This document shows, piece by piece, positions 55,181 through 64,000 of a stretch of DNA of 64,000 nucleotides. Position 1 is the stretch's first letter. Every line of letters starts with the position of its first letter. The DNA is from Streptomyces sp. SLBN-118 (GTDB taxonomy: Bacteria; Actinomycetota; Actinomycetes; Streptomycetales; Streptomycetaceae): NCBI RefSeq assembly GCF_006715635.1, contig NZ_VFNP01000001.1, positions 1,798,001-1,862,000 on the forward strand, given 5' to 3'. The notes beneath the pieces were generated by a model, which had not been told where the DNA came from, did not search any database, and saw only the letters and a program-made list of their open reading frames with translations. The position numbers and the translations under genes were made by a program.

Positions 55181-55183
55181 TAG
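54062..55183 (+). CDS. IS630-family DDE transposase
   Basis: A 373-residue transposase. The N-terminal half has two HTH modules (VAVARELRVTADTVRKWRRRF; WSRKSMAEHSGLSRSTIGRIWRKF). The DDE triad reads VVLSVDEKSQ, HLICDNYGTHK and SSWINQVERWF. I favour GTG 54062 (VTSAAGASVPRRGPKLEPL) over the TTG at 54044, by similarity to relatives that begin just before the PRRGPKL block. The TAG stop is formed at the element boundary: its TA is the right target duplication, so the gene ends outside the inverted repeat. Confidence 0.9.
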   Translation: MTSAAGASVPRRGPKLEPLLLFDDERAVLERWTRRASSSQALALRARIVLACAGPEVPPIVAVARELRVTADTVRKWRRRFLVERLDGLVDEPRPGRPPTISVDQVEAVVVTTLEEIPKNATHWSRKSMAEHSGLSRSTIGRIWRKFQLKPHLTDTFKLSTDPLFVEKVYDVVGLYFNPPEGAVVLSVDEKSQIQALDRSQPVLPIMPGMPERRTHDYVRNGLTTLFAAFDVATGEVISALHRRHRATEFKKFLIRIDKEVPADLQIHLICDNYGTHKTPAIKTWLAKHPRFHMHFTPTGSSWINQVERWFGFLADQMIRRGAHKNVQNLEADIRRWIKNWNEDPKPFIWTKTAEEILESLAHFCRRISGAGH

Positions 55184-55385
55184 CAACGGGTACTCAGTTC
55201 TGCACGTCGGCCGTCCGGCGCGACACGAGTATGCGGCGTGGGTGACGTGCATGGCGTGCGACTTAGTGTGCTTGTGAAACATGAGTGGAGGGCCTCGCGG
55301 CGGAGCGGGAGGTGCTCACCGCGCGAAGCGCCGAGTTGAGTCACTCGCGTGTTCAACTTGCCTGGCTCGTGGGAACATTGACCAC

Positions 55386-55826
55386 ATGAGTGACCTTGGT
55401 GCAAGGTCTTGGCGGACGGTGGCGTGGCGGGTAGCGGTCCCGGTCCTGGTCTTCGCGGGCAGTACAACGGTAGTGATGACGCTCAGGTTCTCCTGGACCC
55501 CGCGAGCCGACAGTGACCGGTGGGCCGTGGCGATGGTCGTTGCCGTGTTCCTCAGCGGCTTGGCGGTCAGCGCCTTCGAGTGGGTCCGCAGCAGCACGCC
55601 CGGGAGCGGCCCCGCCTCGGCCGACAGGCAGGAGGTCACCGCGGGCCGGGACAGCGAAAACATCGTGGCCCGCGGGGACATCGGCGTCGCCGGGACAGGC
55701 GCGCCGGGACCGGCCGGGCGAAACAGACCGGCGGCGCCGCTCGATCAGCGCGTGAAGTCCGGCCGCCGCAGCCGGAACATCGTGGCCGGCGGAAACGTCG
55801 CGCTCCCGCCAGAGGAGAGGGAGTAG
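55386..55826 (+). CDS. Membrane protein of unknown function with SxNIVAxGD motifs
   Basis: A 146-residue protein I do not recognise. Two membrane helices are clear (RVAVPVLVFAGSTTVVMTL and WAVAMVVAVFLSGLAVSAF), followed by a Gly/Pro/Arg-rich cytoplasmic tail with two copies of a short motif: GRDSENIVARGDI and GRRSRNIVAGGNV. A third copy (GKGSVNTLAAGDV) starts the next protein, 6 bp downstream. Similar Asn/Gly motifs occur in actinobacterial proteins linked to signalling or defence NTPases, but that is only a resemblance. ATG 55386 is favoured over an upstream start at 55281. Confidence 0.6.
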   Translation: MSDLGARSWRTVAWRVAVPVLVFAGSTTVVMTLRFSWTPRADSDRWAVAMVVAVFLSGLAVSAFEWVRSSTPGSGPASADRQEVTAGRDSENIVARGDIGVAGTGAPGPAGRNRPAAPLDQRVKSGRRSRNIVAGGNVALPPEERE

Positions 55827-55832
55827 CAGCCG

Positions 55833-56744
55833 GTGGGTGACGGGGACCGCCGAGGGGTACGTCAGCAGGTCCGCTCCGGCAAGGGGAGTGTCAACACCCT
55901 GGCTGCGGGCGACGTGGGCGACGTACACGTGACGAACAACTACTACAGGGCGAAGTGGACCGGTGCGATCGCGTCGGCCATGGTCGTCGTCTTCGGCGGG
56001 TTCTATCACTTCGCCCCAGACATCAGAGACGCGCTGGCCAGTGGCCCGCCGCTGCGCGTCACGGTCCAGACCAGGGACAGCATCGTGAACCACAACGGGG
56101 CGTGGTTCTTTCCGGGAAGGCTGCTGAGCGCCGGACAGACGCTCCACACCGACCAGGTGGCCGCGGTCATGTCGAAGCGGTCCGACGAAGTGGACACCTA
56201 TGAGACGACCACGCTGGTGACTCTCGAGGGCAACCGCAGCCACACCGTCGACATCACGGGCATCCACATCAAGGTCCGCAGCAAGGCCACCCCGGCACCC
56301 GGCGGGACACTGCTCGTCTATCCGTCCCAGGGCGAGGACACCAACATCAAGATCGGGTTCAACCTCGACGAAACAGTCCCCGTCGCCCGGAACGCCGATC
56401 GCGAGGGGGAGGCGTTCGGCGGACGCTACTTCGACGACCACTCGGTCTCCGTCAAGGAGGGGGAGATCGTGAACTTCGGCTTCACCTTCCAGACCGTCAA
56501 GTGGGATGTCACCTACGACCTCGTGCTCGACGAGGTCATCGACGGCGAGCACACCACACAGACACTGACCAACGGATCCCGGCCGTTCCACACCAGGGGA
56601 TTCGCCTCGGCCTACGACCAGGCGCTCGCCCCGGACTATCAGGACTCCTTCACCGTCACCGACCGTGCGAAGGCGATGGAAGGGATGTGCGGCACGCCCT
56701 GCACGGTCCGGCTGGCCCAGGGCACCGCCTCCACGGCGAAGTAG
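55833..56744 (+). CDS. Single-pass membrane protein of unknown function with NNYY motif
   Basis: A 303-residue protein with a cytoplasmic N-terminus carrying GKGSVNTLAAGDV and VHVTNNYY, one membrane helix (GAIASAMVVVFGGFYHF, ~44-60) and a ~240-residue extracytoplasmic beta-rich domain of no known family. One cysteine pair (MCGTPC) near the C-terminus may form a disulfide outside the cell. GTG start 6 bp after the previous gene; the next gene follows after 11 bp, so the three are an operon. The shared N-terminal motif suggests contact with the first protein's tail. Confidence 0.6.
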   Translation: MGDGDRRGVRQQVRSGKGSVNTLAAGDVGDVHVTNNYYRAKWTGAIASAMVVVFGGFYHFAPDIRDALASGPPLRVTVQTRDSIVNHNGAWFFPGRLLSAGQTLHTDQVAAVMSKRSDEVDTYETTTLVTLEGNRSHTVDITGIHIKVRSKATPAPGGTLLVYPSQGEDTNIKIGFNLDETVPVARNADREGEAFGGRYFDDHSVSVKEGEIVNFGFTFQTVKWDVTYDLVLDEVIDGEHTTQTLTNGSRPFHTRGFASAYDQALAPDYQDSFTVTDRAKAMEGMCGTPCTVRLAQGTASTAK

Positions 56745-56755
56745 GTGGGGAGCGG

Positions 56756-57769
56756 GTGAAGCCGGCCAGGATGAGCACGAACCGCAGGATGACGCTGGTG
56801 CTGGTCGTCGCCGTGATCCTGGCCGGGCTCGCCGGGTACCTGGCGAGACAGTGGGCTGCTACGGCTCCGGACTCCGCCACCCCGCACACCGGCGCGACCA
56901 CTCCCACGCCGGCGAGGTCCACCGCCGTACCGAGCCCCAGCCCGACCAGCGACAAGCCGTCCGCCTGGTGCGCCGCCGCACCGAACAAGGTCATCGAACC
57001 ACGGCCGAAGGTCGAGCTCCTGTTCTCCACCGCCACTTGGCGCAGCTGCACCACCAAGGTCACGCGCAGTGGAACCGGAAAGGGAGGCGCCCAGTACAAG
57101 GTCGACGCGACCCTGCCGGTCTTCTGGTCGGCGAACCCGGCCGTCGATGCGCTCAACTCGAAGCTCAGGAGCCGCGTCGACGACGAAGTCAAGGGCTTCC
57201 TCGCCGCCGTCGACGAGACCACGTCCGACGTGGCTCAGGGCGCGGCCTTCACCCTCTCCGAGCAACCCAGGATCAACCAGGTCGGCCGACTGGCTGTGAT
57301 CCAGTTCACCGGCCAGGTATACGTCGGCGGCAACCACGGTGGGGTGATCGACGACTGGATCAACATCAACACGGACACCTGGACGATCCTGGACAAGGAC
57401 CAGATCCTTCTTCCCGCCGCCCGGCAAACCGCCGGTGCCACCAAGCTGGCCAGGCTGATCGCCCCGAAGATCACGAGCATGAACGGCGGCTCCTGCACCA
57501 CGGACGCGGACACCCTCCTCGCCGGCGGCCAGACGCCCCAGGGAACGGTCACGCCCAGCAGCTATCAGAAGACCATGAAAATGGGCTTGGAGGACGGCGG
57601 CCTACTCGTCGTCGACTTTCCCCCTTACTACCTCTTCGCCTACGGCTGCGGCATCGGCTCCGCCACGCTCGATCTCCGCGACCTCAAGGGCCTGATCAAC
57701 CCGGACACGGCCGCCCTGGCCACGGCAACGGTCGCACCCCAAGTGGCCCCTTCACCCTTCAACGGCTGA
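56756..57769 (+). CDS. Membrane-anchored protein with RsiV/DUF3298-like domain
   Basis: A 337-residue protein: short cytoplasmic basic segment, one membrane helix (TLVLVVAVILAGLAGYLA), a Thr/Pro/Ser linker and an exported domain. The segment FTGQVYVGGNHGGVIDDWININTDTWTILDKDQIL resembles the DUF3298 domain of anti-sigma factor RsiV, which senses lysozyme; the match is by eye. Four cysteines could form disulfides. GTG 56756 follows GGGGAG; ATG 56771 is possible. No sigma factor gene lies adjacent, so anti-sigma function is unproven. Confidence 0.55.
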   Translation: MKPARMSTNRRMTLVLVVAVILAGLAGYLARQWAATAPDSATPHTGATTPTPARSTAVPSPSPTSDKPSAWCAAAPNKVIEPRPKVELLFSTATWRSCTTKVTRSGTGKGGAQYKVDATLPVFWSANPAVDALNSKLRSRVDDEVKGFLAAVDETTSDVAQGAAFTLSEQPRINQVGRLAVIQFTGQVYVGGNHGGVIDDWININTDTWTILDKDQILLPAARQTAGATKLARLIAPKITSMNGGSCTTDADTLLAGGQTPQGTVTPSSYQKTMKMGLEDGGLLVVDFPPYYLFAYGCGIGSATLDLRDLKGLINPDTAALATATVAPQVAPSPFNG

Positions 57770-57835
57770 CCGAGGGCTGTTGAACCGCGAGGCCGGATTG
57801 CTCCCGCCTCGGGGCCTGTCAGCACGAGCAGGCTC

Positions 57836-57873
57836 GTTGACATCCAACCTAGTCGGCCCAGGTCAGCGGGCTG
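57836..57873. repeat. Right-flank copy of the TTGACAKCSAACCTAGTCG repeat
   Basis: TTGACATCCAACCTAGTCG and the following bases to AGCGGGCTG match the left-flank copy at 53885-53922 at about 29 of 37 positions. A partial inverted copy (TTCGACAGCGAAGTTAGTCG on the minus strand) follows at about 57877-57896. Confidence 0.5.
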
Positions 57874-57981
57874 CACACGACTAACTTCGCTGTCGAAGGA
57901 CACTCACCCGAGGGCGCGCCCGGGCGCCCGTACGGCCGCGCGGAGATTGCCCTGCGCGTGCGCCCGGCTCAGTATCGGAGC

Positions 57982-58338
57982 ATGTTCAGTGGTGCGCATG
58001 TGATCCTCTACAGCCGGGACTCGGAGGCCGACCGGGCCTTCGTCAAGGACGTGCTCGGCTTCGCGCACGTCGACGCGGGACGCGGCTGGCTCATCTTCAA
58101 GCTGCCACCGACGGAGATCGCCGTCCATCCGACAGGAGATCAGCCGAAGGCCGAGTTCTATCTGATGTGCGACGACCTCAAGCGGACCCTGGCCAGACTC
58201 ACGGAGCGCGGGGTGGAGGTCTCACAACAGCCGAGCGACCAGGGATGGGGAGTACTGGCCGCGGTGCGGATGCCGAGCGGGTCCGAACTGCCCCTGTATG
58301 AACCAAAACACCCCGTAGCTCACAACCTGTCACCCTGA
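57982..58338 (+). CDS. VOC-family (glyoxalase/bleomycin-resistance fold) protein
   Basis: A 118-residue protein with the paired beta-alpha-beta-beta-beta fold: HVILYSRDSEADRAFVKDVLGF at the N-terminus and FYLMCDDLKRTLARLTERGVEV in the second half, ending in RMPSGSELPLYEP with the usual acidic metal-ligand position. Family members isomerise, dioxygenate or bind small molecules; the reaction is not predictable here. ATG 57982 lies just inside the right repeat flank of the inserted segment, with the HTH-MurA gene 48 bp downstream. Confidence 0.8.
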   Translation: MFSGAHVILYSRDSEADRAFVKDVLGFAHVDAGRGWLIFKLPPTEIAVHPTGDQPKAEFYLMCDDLKRTLARLTERGVEVSQQPSDQGWGVLAAVRMPSGSELPLYEPKHPVAHNLSP

Positions 58339-58359
58339 TGGCCCACCCGGGGCGATCAC

Positions 58360-58375
58360 ATCTCATATCTGAGAT
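58360..58375. promoter_or_regulatory. Palindrome just upstream of the HTH-MurA gene
   Basis: ATCTCATATCTGAGAT has perfect 6-bp arms (ATCTCA/TGAGAT) around TATC and ends 11 bp before the ATG. It shares ATCTC-N6-GAGAT with the palindrome at 53770-53787 before acnA. The HTH domain of the downstream protein is a natural candidate to bind it. Confidence 0.6.
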
Positions 58376-58386
58376 AGCCTGCCGCC

Positions 58387-60938
<2,552 letters not shown>

Positions 60939-60959
60939 GGACTCTCGCCGCGGCGGCCG

Positions 60960-61706
60960 TCACAGCACCGCATCGATCAGCATGAAGGCCGCCACCGCCA
61001 GCAACACCAGCGCGAAGATCCGCTGAAGCGCGTGTCCCGAGACCTTCGCGGACAGCCGTTTCCCATCCCATGCGCCGAGGATCGCGGCCCCGACGAAAGG
61101 CCCGACGACCGCCCAGTCCAGCCGCTCGACCGTACCGGCACGCGTCGCCAGCGCGGCCAGCGAGTTGACGGTGATGACCAGCAGGCTGGTACCCACCGCG
61201 TTGCGCATCCTCATACCCAGCACGCCCACCAGCACCGGTACGGCGAGGAAGCCACCGCCGACACCGAGGACGCCGGTGACCGCGCCGAGCCCGGCACCCG
61301 CGGCCGCGGCCCGCACCGGCCGCGCCGGCACGGCACCCTCCGTAGCCGGCCGGGACCGCAGCATGCGCAGGGCGGCCGCTCCCGCGACCACGGCGAAGGC
61401 CGCCGTCAGGGCGGACGCCGGGATACGGGCGGCCAGCGCACCGCCCAGCATCGCCGGGCCCATCCCGGCAGCCGCGAACAGCAGCCCCGTCCGCCAGCGG
61501 ACGTTCCCGTCGCGGGCGTGCGCGGACATCGCGGTGACCGAGGTGAGCGTGACGATGACCAGACTCGCGGTCGTCGCCCCGACCGGACTGAAGCCGAGTA
61601 GGTAGATCAGGGCGGGGACGGCCAGCACACTGCCGCCGCCCCCGAGCGCGCCGAGCGCGATACCGATGACCGCACCGGCGACCAGGGCGAGTATCAGAAC
61701 GCTCAC
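60960..61706 (-). CDS. TauE/SafE-family sulfite or thiosulfate exporter
   Basis: A 248-residue membrane protein with about eight helices in two repeats, each starting with a Gly-rich loop: GALGGGGSVLAVPALIYLLGF and GVLGVGGGFLAVPVLVGVLG. The family moves organosulfonates, sulfite or thiosulfate. In CstR clusters it is thought to remove the products of persulfide oxidation. GTG 61706 overlaps the stop of the upstream rhodanese gene (GTGA at 61703-61706). It converges on cstR with 21 bp between. Confidence 0.88.
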   Translation of the reverse strand: MSVLILALVAGAVIGIALGALGGGGSVLAVPALIYLLGFSPVGATTASLVIVTLTSVTAMSAHARDGNVRWRTGLLFAAAGMGPAMLGGALAARIPASALTAAFAVVAGAAALRMLRSRPATEGAVPARPVRAAAAGAGLGAVTGVLGVGGGFLAVPVLVGVLGMRMRNAVGTSLLVITVNSLAALATRAGTVERLDWAVVGPFVGAAILGAWDGKRLSAKVSGHALQRIFALVLLAVAAFMLIDAVL

Positions 61707-62101
61707 GCGACGGTGCCGTTCCCGCCGCGCGCGTCCACCACCGGCAGCCCCGCCCCAGCCCAGTCCCGCATCCCGCCGATCACATCCACGGCCTGCGCAC
61801 CGCGGGCAGCCAGCAGTTCGGCCGCCTGCCGGGAGCGGTTGCCCGAACGGCAGATCACGACCAGGTGCCGCGCCTGCAGGTGAGCGGGCAGCCCCGCCCC
61901 GGCGGACAGCGCGGAGAGCGCGGACAGCGGCAGGTGCACGGCCTGCGGCGCATGCCCCGCCTGCCACTCGTACGGCTCGCGCACGTCCAGCAGTACGGCG
62001 TCACCGCCGCTGCCGGTGGCGTTGCCGTGGCCCGTGCGCACAGCCGCCTCCTGCACGCTCACGCGGCCCGGGCCGCCCCGGTCTCGTCGGAAGATGCTCA
62101 T
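61703..62101 (-). CDS. Single-domain rhodanese sulfurtransferase
   Basis: A 132-residue rhodanese. The domain runs from VLLDVREPYEWQAGHAPQAVHLPLS to the active-site loop VVICRSGNRSRQAAELLAARG with catalytic Cys and the CRSGNRS cradle. It transfers sulfane sulfur to a thiol acceptor. ATG 62101 gives the domain alone; the open frame to 62425 overlaps the MBL gene. It lies 70 bp after the MBL-rhodanese gene and is translationally coupled to the exporter. Confidence 0.88.
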   Translation of the reverse strand: MSIFRRDRGGPGRVSVQEAAVRTGHGNATGSGGDAVLLDVREPYEWQAGHAPQAVHLPLSALSALSAGAGLPAHLQARHLVVICRSGNRSRQAAELLAARGAQAVDVIGGMRDWAGAGLPVVDARGGNGTVA

Positions 62102-62171
62102 CTCGGTTTCTCGCTCCGGCTTCCATGTCGGCAGTTGAATATCGGTGCGACCTCTGCGGCATCCGATGCCG

Positions 62172-63536
62172 TCAGGGGGTCCATTCAGTGAGCCCTGCCT
62201 CGGCCGCATCGAAGGAGTCGTCCACGGCGACGACGTCACGGCCGGCGGCATCCAGCAGGGAGGCGGCGATCGCGGCGCGCATGCCGCCCGCGCAGTGCAC
62301 CCACACCTCACCGGCGGGGATCTCGTCGAGGCGGCGGTGCAAGGCGTGGACCGGGATGTGCACCGAGCCCTCGATGTACCCGGCCGCCCGCTCCGCGCCG
62401 CGTCGCACATCGAGGACGACGACACCCTCCGCCGGGTGCCGGCCCGCGAGATCGGCGAATGTCGCGCGCCGGAAGGAGGCCAGTGTCTTGCCCTCGGACA
62501 CCCAGTCGGCCGGTGCGCCGATGGCCGCGGCGGCCGGGCGGTCGATGCCGACCCGGACCAGCTCGCGCTGGGCGGCGGCGAGTTGCGCGGGCGACTCGGC
62601 CAGCAGCGTCACCGGCTTACCCCACGGGATCAACCAGGCGAGATAGGTGGCGAGCTGCCCCTCGGCCTCGAAGTTGAACGAGCCGGACACGTGCCCCGCG
62701 GCGAAGGCGACGCGGTTGCGCAGGTCCACCACCCACTCCCCCGCCGCCAGCCGAGCGGCGATCTCCTCGGCGTCGGCGACGGCGGGCGGGGTCAGGTCGA
62801 CGGGCGCGGGTCCGGCGGCGTTGGCCGGTCCCATGTGCGTGTAGTAGGCGGGGATGTCGTCCAAGCCGGCCAGGAGGTCGGCGACGAAGGTGTCCACGTC
62901 CCGGGTGAGGGCCTCGTTGGACGCCTTCTCCTTGCCGATGGTCGTGTCGCTGCCCTCCGCCTGGGAGGACGAGCAGAAGCTGCCGAATCCGTGCGTGGGC
63001 AGCACCTCGGTCTCGTCCGGCAGTTCGGTGGCGAGACGGTGCGCGGAGGCGTGCTGGGCGCGGGCGAGCTGCTCGGTCAGCCGCGGCTCCACGAGATCGG
63101 GACGGCCGACGGTGCCGATCAGCAGCGAGCCGCCGGTGAACACCGCGACCGCCGCACCGTCCTCCTCCAGCGCATAGGAGGTGTGGTGCGGGGTGTGGCC
63201 GGGTGTCGCCACGGCACGCAGGGTCAGGCCCGCGTCGGCGTCGATCTCCGTGCGATCGCCGTCCTGCACCGGCACGCGCGCGAAGGAGACCCGGGCCCCG
63301 GCAGGGACGAGATAGGCCGCACCCGTGATCCGGGCCAGCTCCAGGCCGCCGGTGATGTAGTCGTTGTGCACATGGGTCTCGACGACGTGCGAAATCCGCA
63401 CGCCCCGCCGCGCCGCCGCCGTGACCACCTGGTCGACATCACGGGGCGGGTCGACCGCCACGGCCGTCCGCTCACCACCCGCCAGATAGCTGCGGTTGCC
63501 CAGCCCGGCCACCTCGATCGTGTCGACGAAGAACAC
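62172..63536 (-). CDS. MBL-fold hydrolase fused to two rhodanese domains (persulfide dioxygenase-like)
   Basis: A 454-residue protein with a metallo-beta-lactamase domain (1-~250) and two rhodanese domains (~265-350 and ~365-445). The metal motif is HVHNDY (His55, His57, Asp59; Tyr60 where His is usual) with His114 in TPGHTPHH. The third iron ligand of ETHE1-type persulfide dioxygenases, an Asp in TGD, is Gly136 here (FTGGSLL). The first rhodanese lacks a catalytic Cys; the second has it in VHCAGGMRA. It is probably the main sulfane-sulfur enzyme of the cluster, but with altered metal binding. Operators 2 and 3 lie just upstream. Confidence 0.85.
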   Translation of the reverse strand: MFFVDTIEVAGLGNRSYLAGGERTAVAVDPPRDVDQVVTAAARRGVRISHVVETHVHNDYITGGLELARITGAAYLVPAGARVSFARVPVQDGDRTEIDADAGLTLRAVATPGHTPHHTSYALEEDGAAVAVFTGGSLLIGTVGRPDLVEPRLTEQLARAQHASAHRLATELPDETEVLPTHGFGSFCSSSQAEGSDTTIGKEKASNEALTRDVDTFVADLLAGLDDIPAYYTHMGPANAAGPAPVDLTPPAVADAEEIAARLAAGEWVVDLRNRVAFAAGHVSGSFNFEAEGQLATYLAWLIPWGKPVTLLAESPAQLAAAQRELVRVGIDRPAAAAIGAPADWVSEGKTLASFRRATFADLAGRHPAEGVVVLDVRRGAERAAGYIEGSVHIPVHALHRRLDEIPAGEVWVHCAGGMRAAIAASLLDAAGRDVVAVDDSFDAAEAGLTEWTP

Positions 63537-63561
63537 GAGGTACTCCCTTCCAGCGAAGAAT

Positions 63562-63575
63562 TACCCCTGGGGGTA
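63562..63575. promoter_or_regulatory. CstR-type operator, copy 2
   Basis: TACCCC-TG-GGGGTA lies 26 bp before the MBL-rhodanese start, in the divergent promoter region with the DUF302 gene. Confidence 0.8.
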
Positions 63576-63596
63576 TGCTTACAACCGTAACACTAG

Positions 63597-63610
63597 TACC
63601 CCGGGGGGTA
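63597..63610. promoter_or_regulatory. CstR-type operator, copy 3
   Basis: TACCCC-GG-GGGGTA lies 35 bp (centre to centre) from copy 2 and 102 bp before the DUF302 ATG. The pair would let CstR control both divergent genes. Confidence 0.8.
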
Positions 63611-63711
63611 TTTTCAACGGCCGGGGAGCTCTGGGAAACACTGCACGAGCGCCTCGCACACGGCCGGACACCCGGCCCGGCCCCTGTAAGCCGACGAGAA
63701 AGGCCCACACC

Positions 63712-64000
63712 ATGCGCTACGACCGCACCGTGCACCTCGACACCGACTTCGCCACCACCGTGAGCCGGGTCCGCGACGCCCTCGCCGCCCAGGGCTTCGG
63801 CATCCTCACCGAGATCGACGTCGCCGCCACGCTCAAGGCGAAGCTCGACCACGACATGGAGGACTACGTCATCCTCGGTGCCTGCAACCCGCCGCTCGCC
63901 CACCGTGCCCTGGAGACCGACCGCACCATCGGCCTGCTGCTGCCCTGCAACGTCGTCGTCCGCCGCGACGGGGACCGCACCGCCGTACACGCTCTCAACC
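63712..64000 (+). CDS. DUF302 protein, 3' end cut by window
   Basis: The first 96 residues of a DUF302 protein (usually about 130 residues): MRYDRTVHLDTDFATTVSRVRDALAAQGFGILTEIDVAATLKAKL and DYVILGACNPPLAHRAL are typical. DUF302 proteins are small, often found beside persulfide and thiosulfate genes, and have no proven function. ATG 63712 follows GAGAAAGG. It is divergent from the MBL-rhodanese gene and shares the CstR operators. Confidence 0.85.
   Translation, partial: MRYDRTVHLDTDFATTVSRVRDALAAQGFGILTEIDVAATLKAKLDHDMEDYVILGACNPPLAHRALETDRTIGLLLPCNVVVRRDGDRTAVHALN

Overview
The window is high-GC actinobacterial DNA, almost certainly Streptomyces. The evidence is strong GC bias at third codon positions, many GTG starts, a whiI sporulation regulator with a WhiG-type promoter, an ngcEFG transporter with a DasR-like site, a coproporphyrin-type heme block (hemY, hemQ, hemE), and xylFGH beside a ROK regulator. 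From memory, the order whiI - rnd - thiolase/FadB - dxs - xylFGH - rok7B7 - ngcEFG - acnA - murA matches one chromosomal stretch of S. coelicolor. I could not check this by alignment.

Layout. 1-10725 (minus): a tightly coupled catabolic operon, read from right to left: GMC oxidoreductase, LacI regulator, Gfo/Idh/MocA dehydrogenase, CoA-transferase, enoyl-CoA hydratase, aldehyde dehydrogenase, GH88 unsaturated-uronyl hydrolase, sugar-binding lipoprotein and an ABC permease cut by the window edge. LacI-like palindromes lie at 10739-10776 and again at 11731-11768, on either side of an HATPase gene. 11.8-12.8 kb: a HAD phosphatase and an IS630 remnant. 12.99-17.98 kb: DUF4142 protein, MNIO/DUF692 enzyme, TIGR04222 membrane protein with a Cys/Gly/Ser repeat tail, a second DUF4142 protein and a second TIGR04222 protein without the tail. 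This is the best candidate for an unusual system, a membrane-anchored peptide-modification cassette. A perfect 13-bp inverted repeat can sequester the Shine-Dalgarno sequence of the MNIO gene. 18.0-36.4 kb: core genes (secreted tripeptidyl aminopeptidase-like protein, hemQ, hemY, DUF4349 lipoprotein, CoA-disulfide-reductase-like flavoprotein, hemE, DUF3000, whiI, rnd, thiolase, FadB-type protein, NYN protein, amino-acid permease, dxs).

36.6-50.9 kb: sugar uptake and its control (xylFGH, ROK regulator, a frameshifted AraC gene, two MarR genes, ngcEFG, a large secreted GH92 mannosidase). 50.9-59.9 kb: acnA and a MurA-type enzyme with an N-terminal HTH. These are probably ancestral neighbours now separated by an IS630 element and a three-gene membrane-protein operon, bracketed by diverged repeats. 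Both flanking genes keep a palindrome of the form ATCTC-N6-GAGAT. 60.0-64.0 kb: a CstR-type persulfide-responsive cluster (two rhodaneses, CstR, TauE/SafE exporter, MBL-rhodanese protein, DUF302 protein) with three TACCCC-N2-GGGGTA operators.

I see no rRNA, tRNA or CRISPR array.
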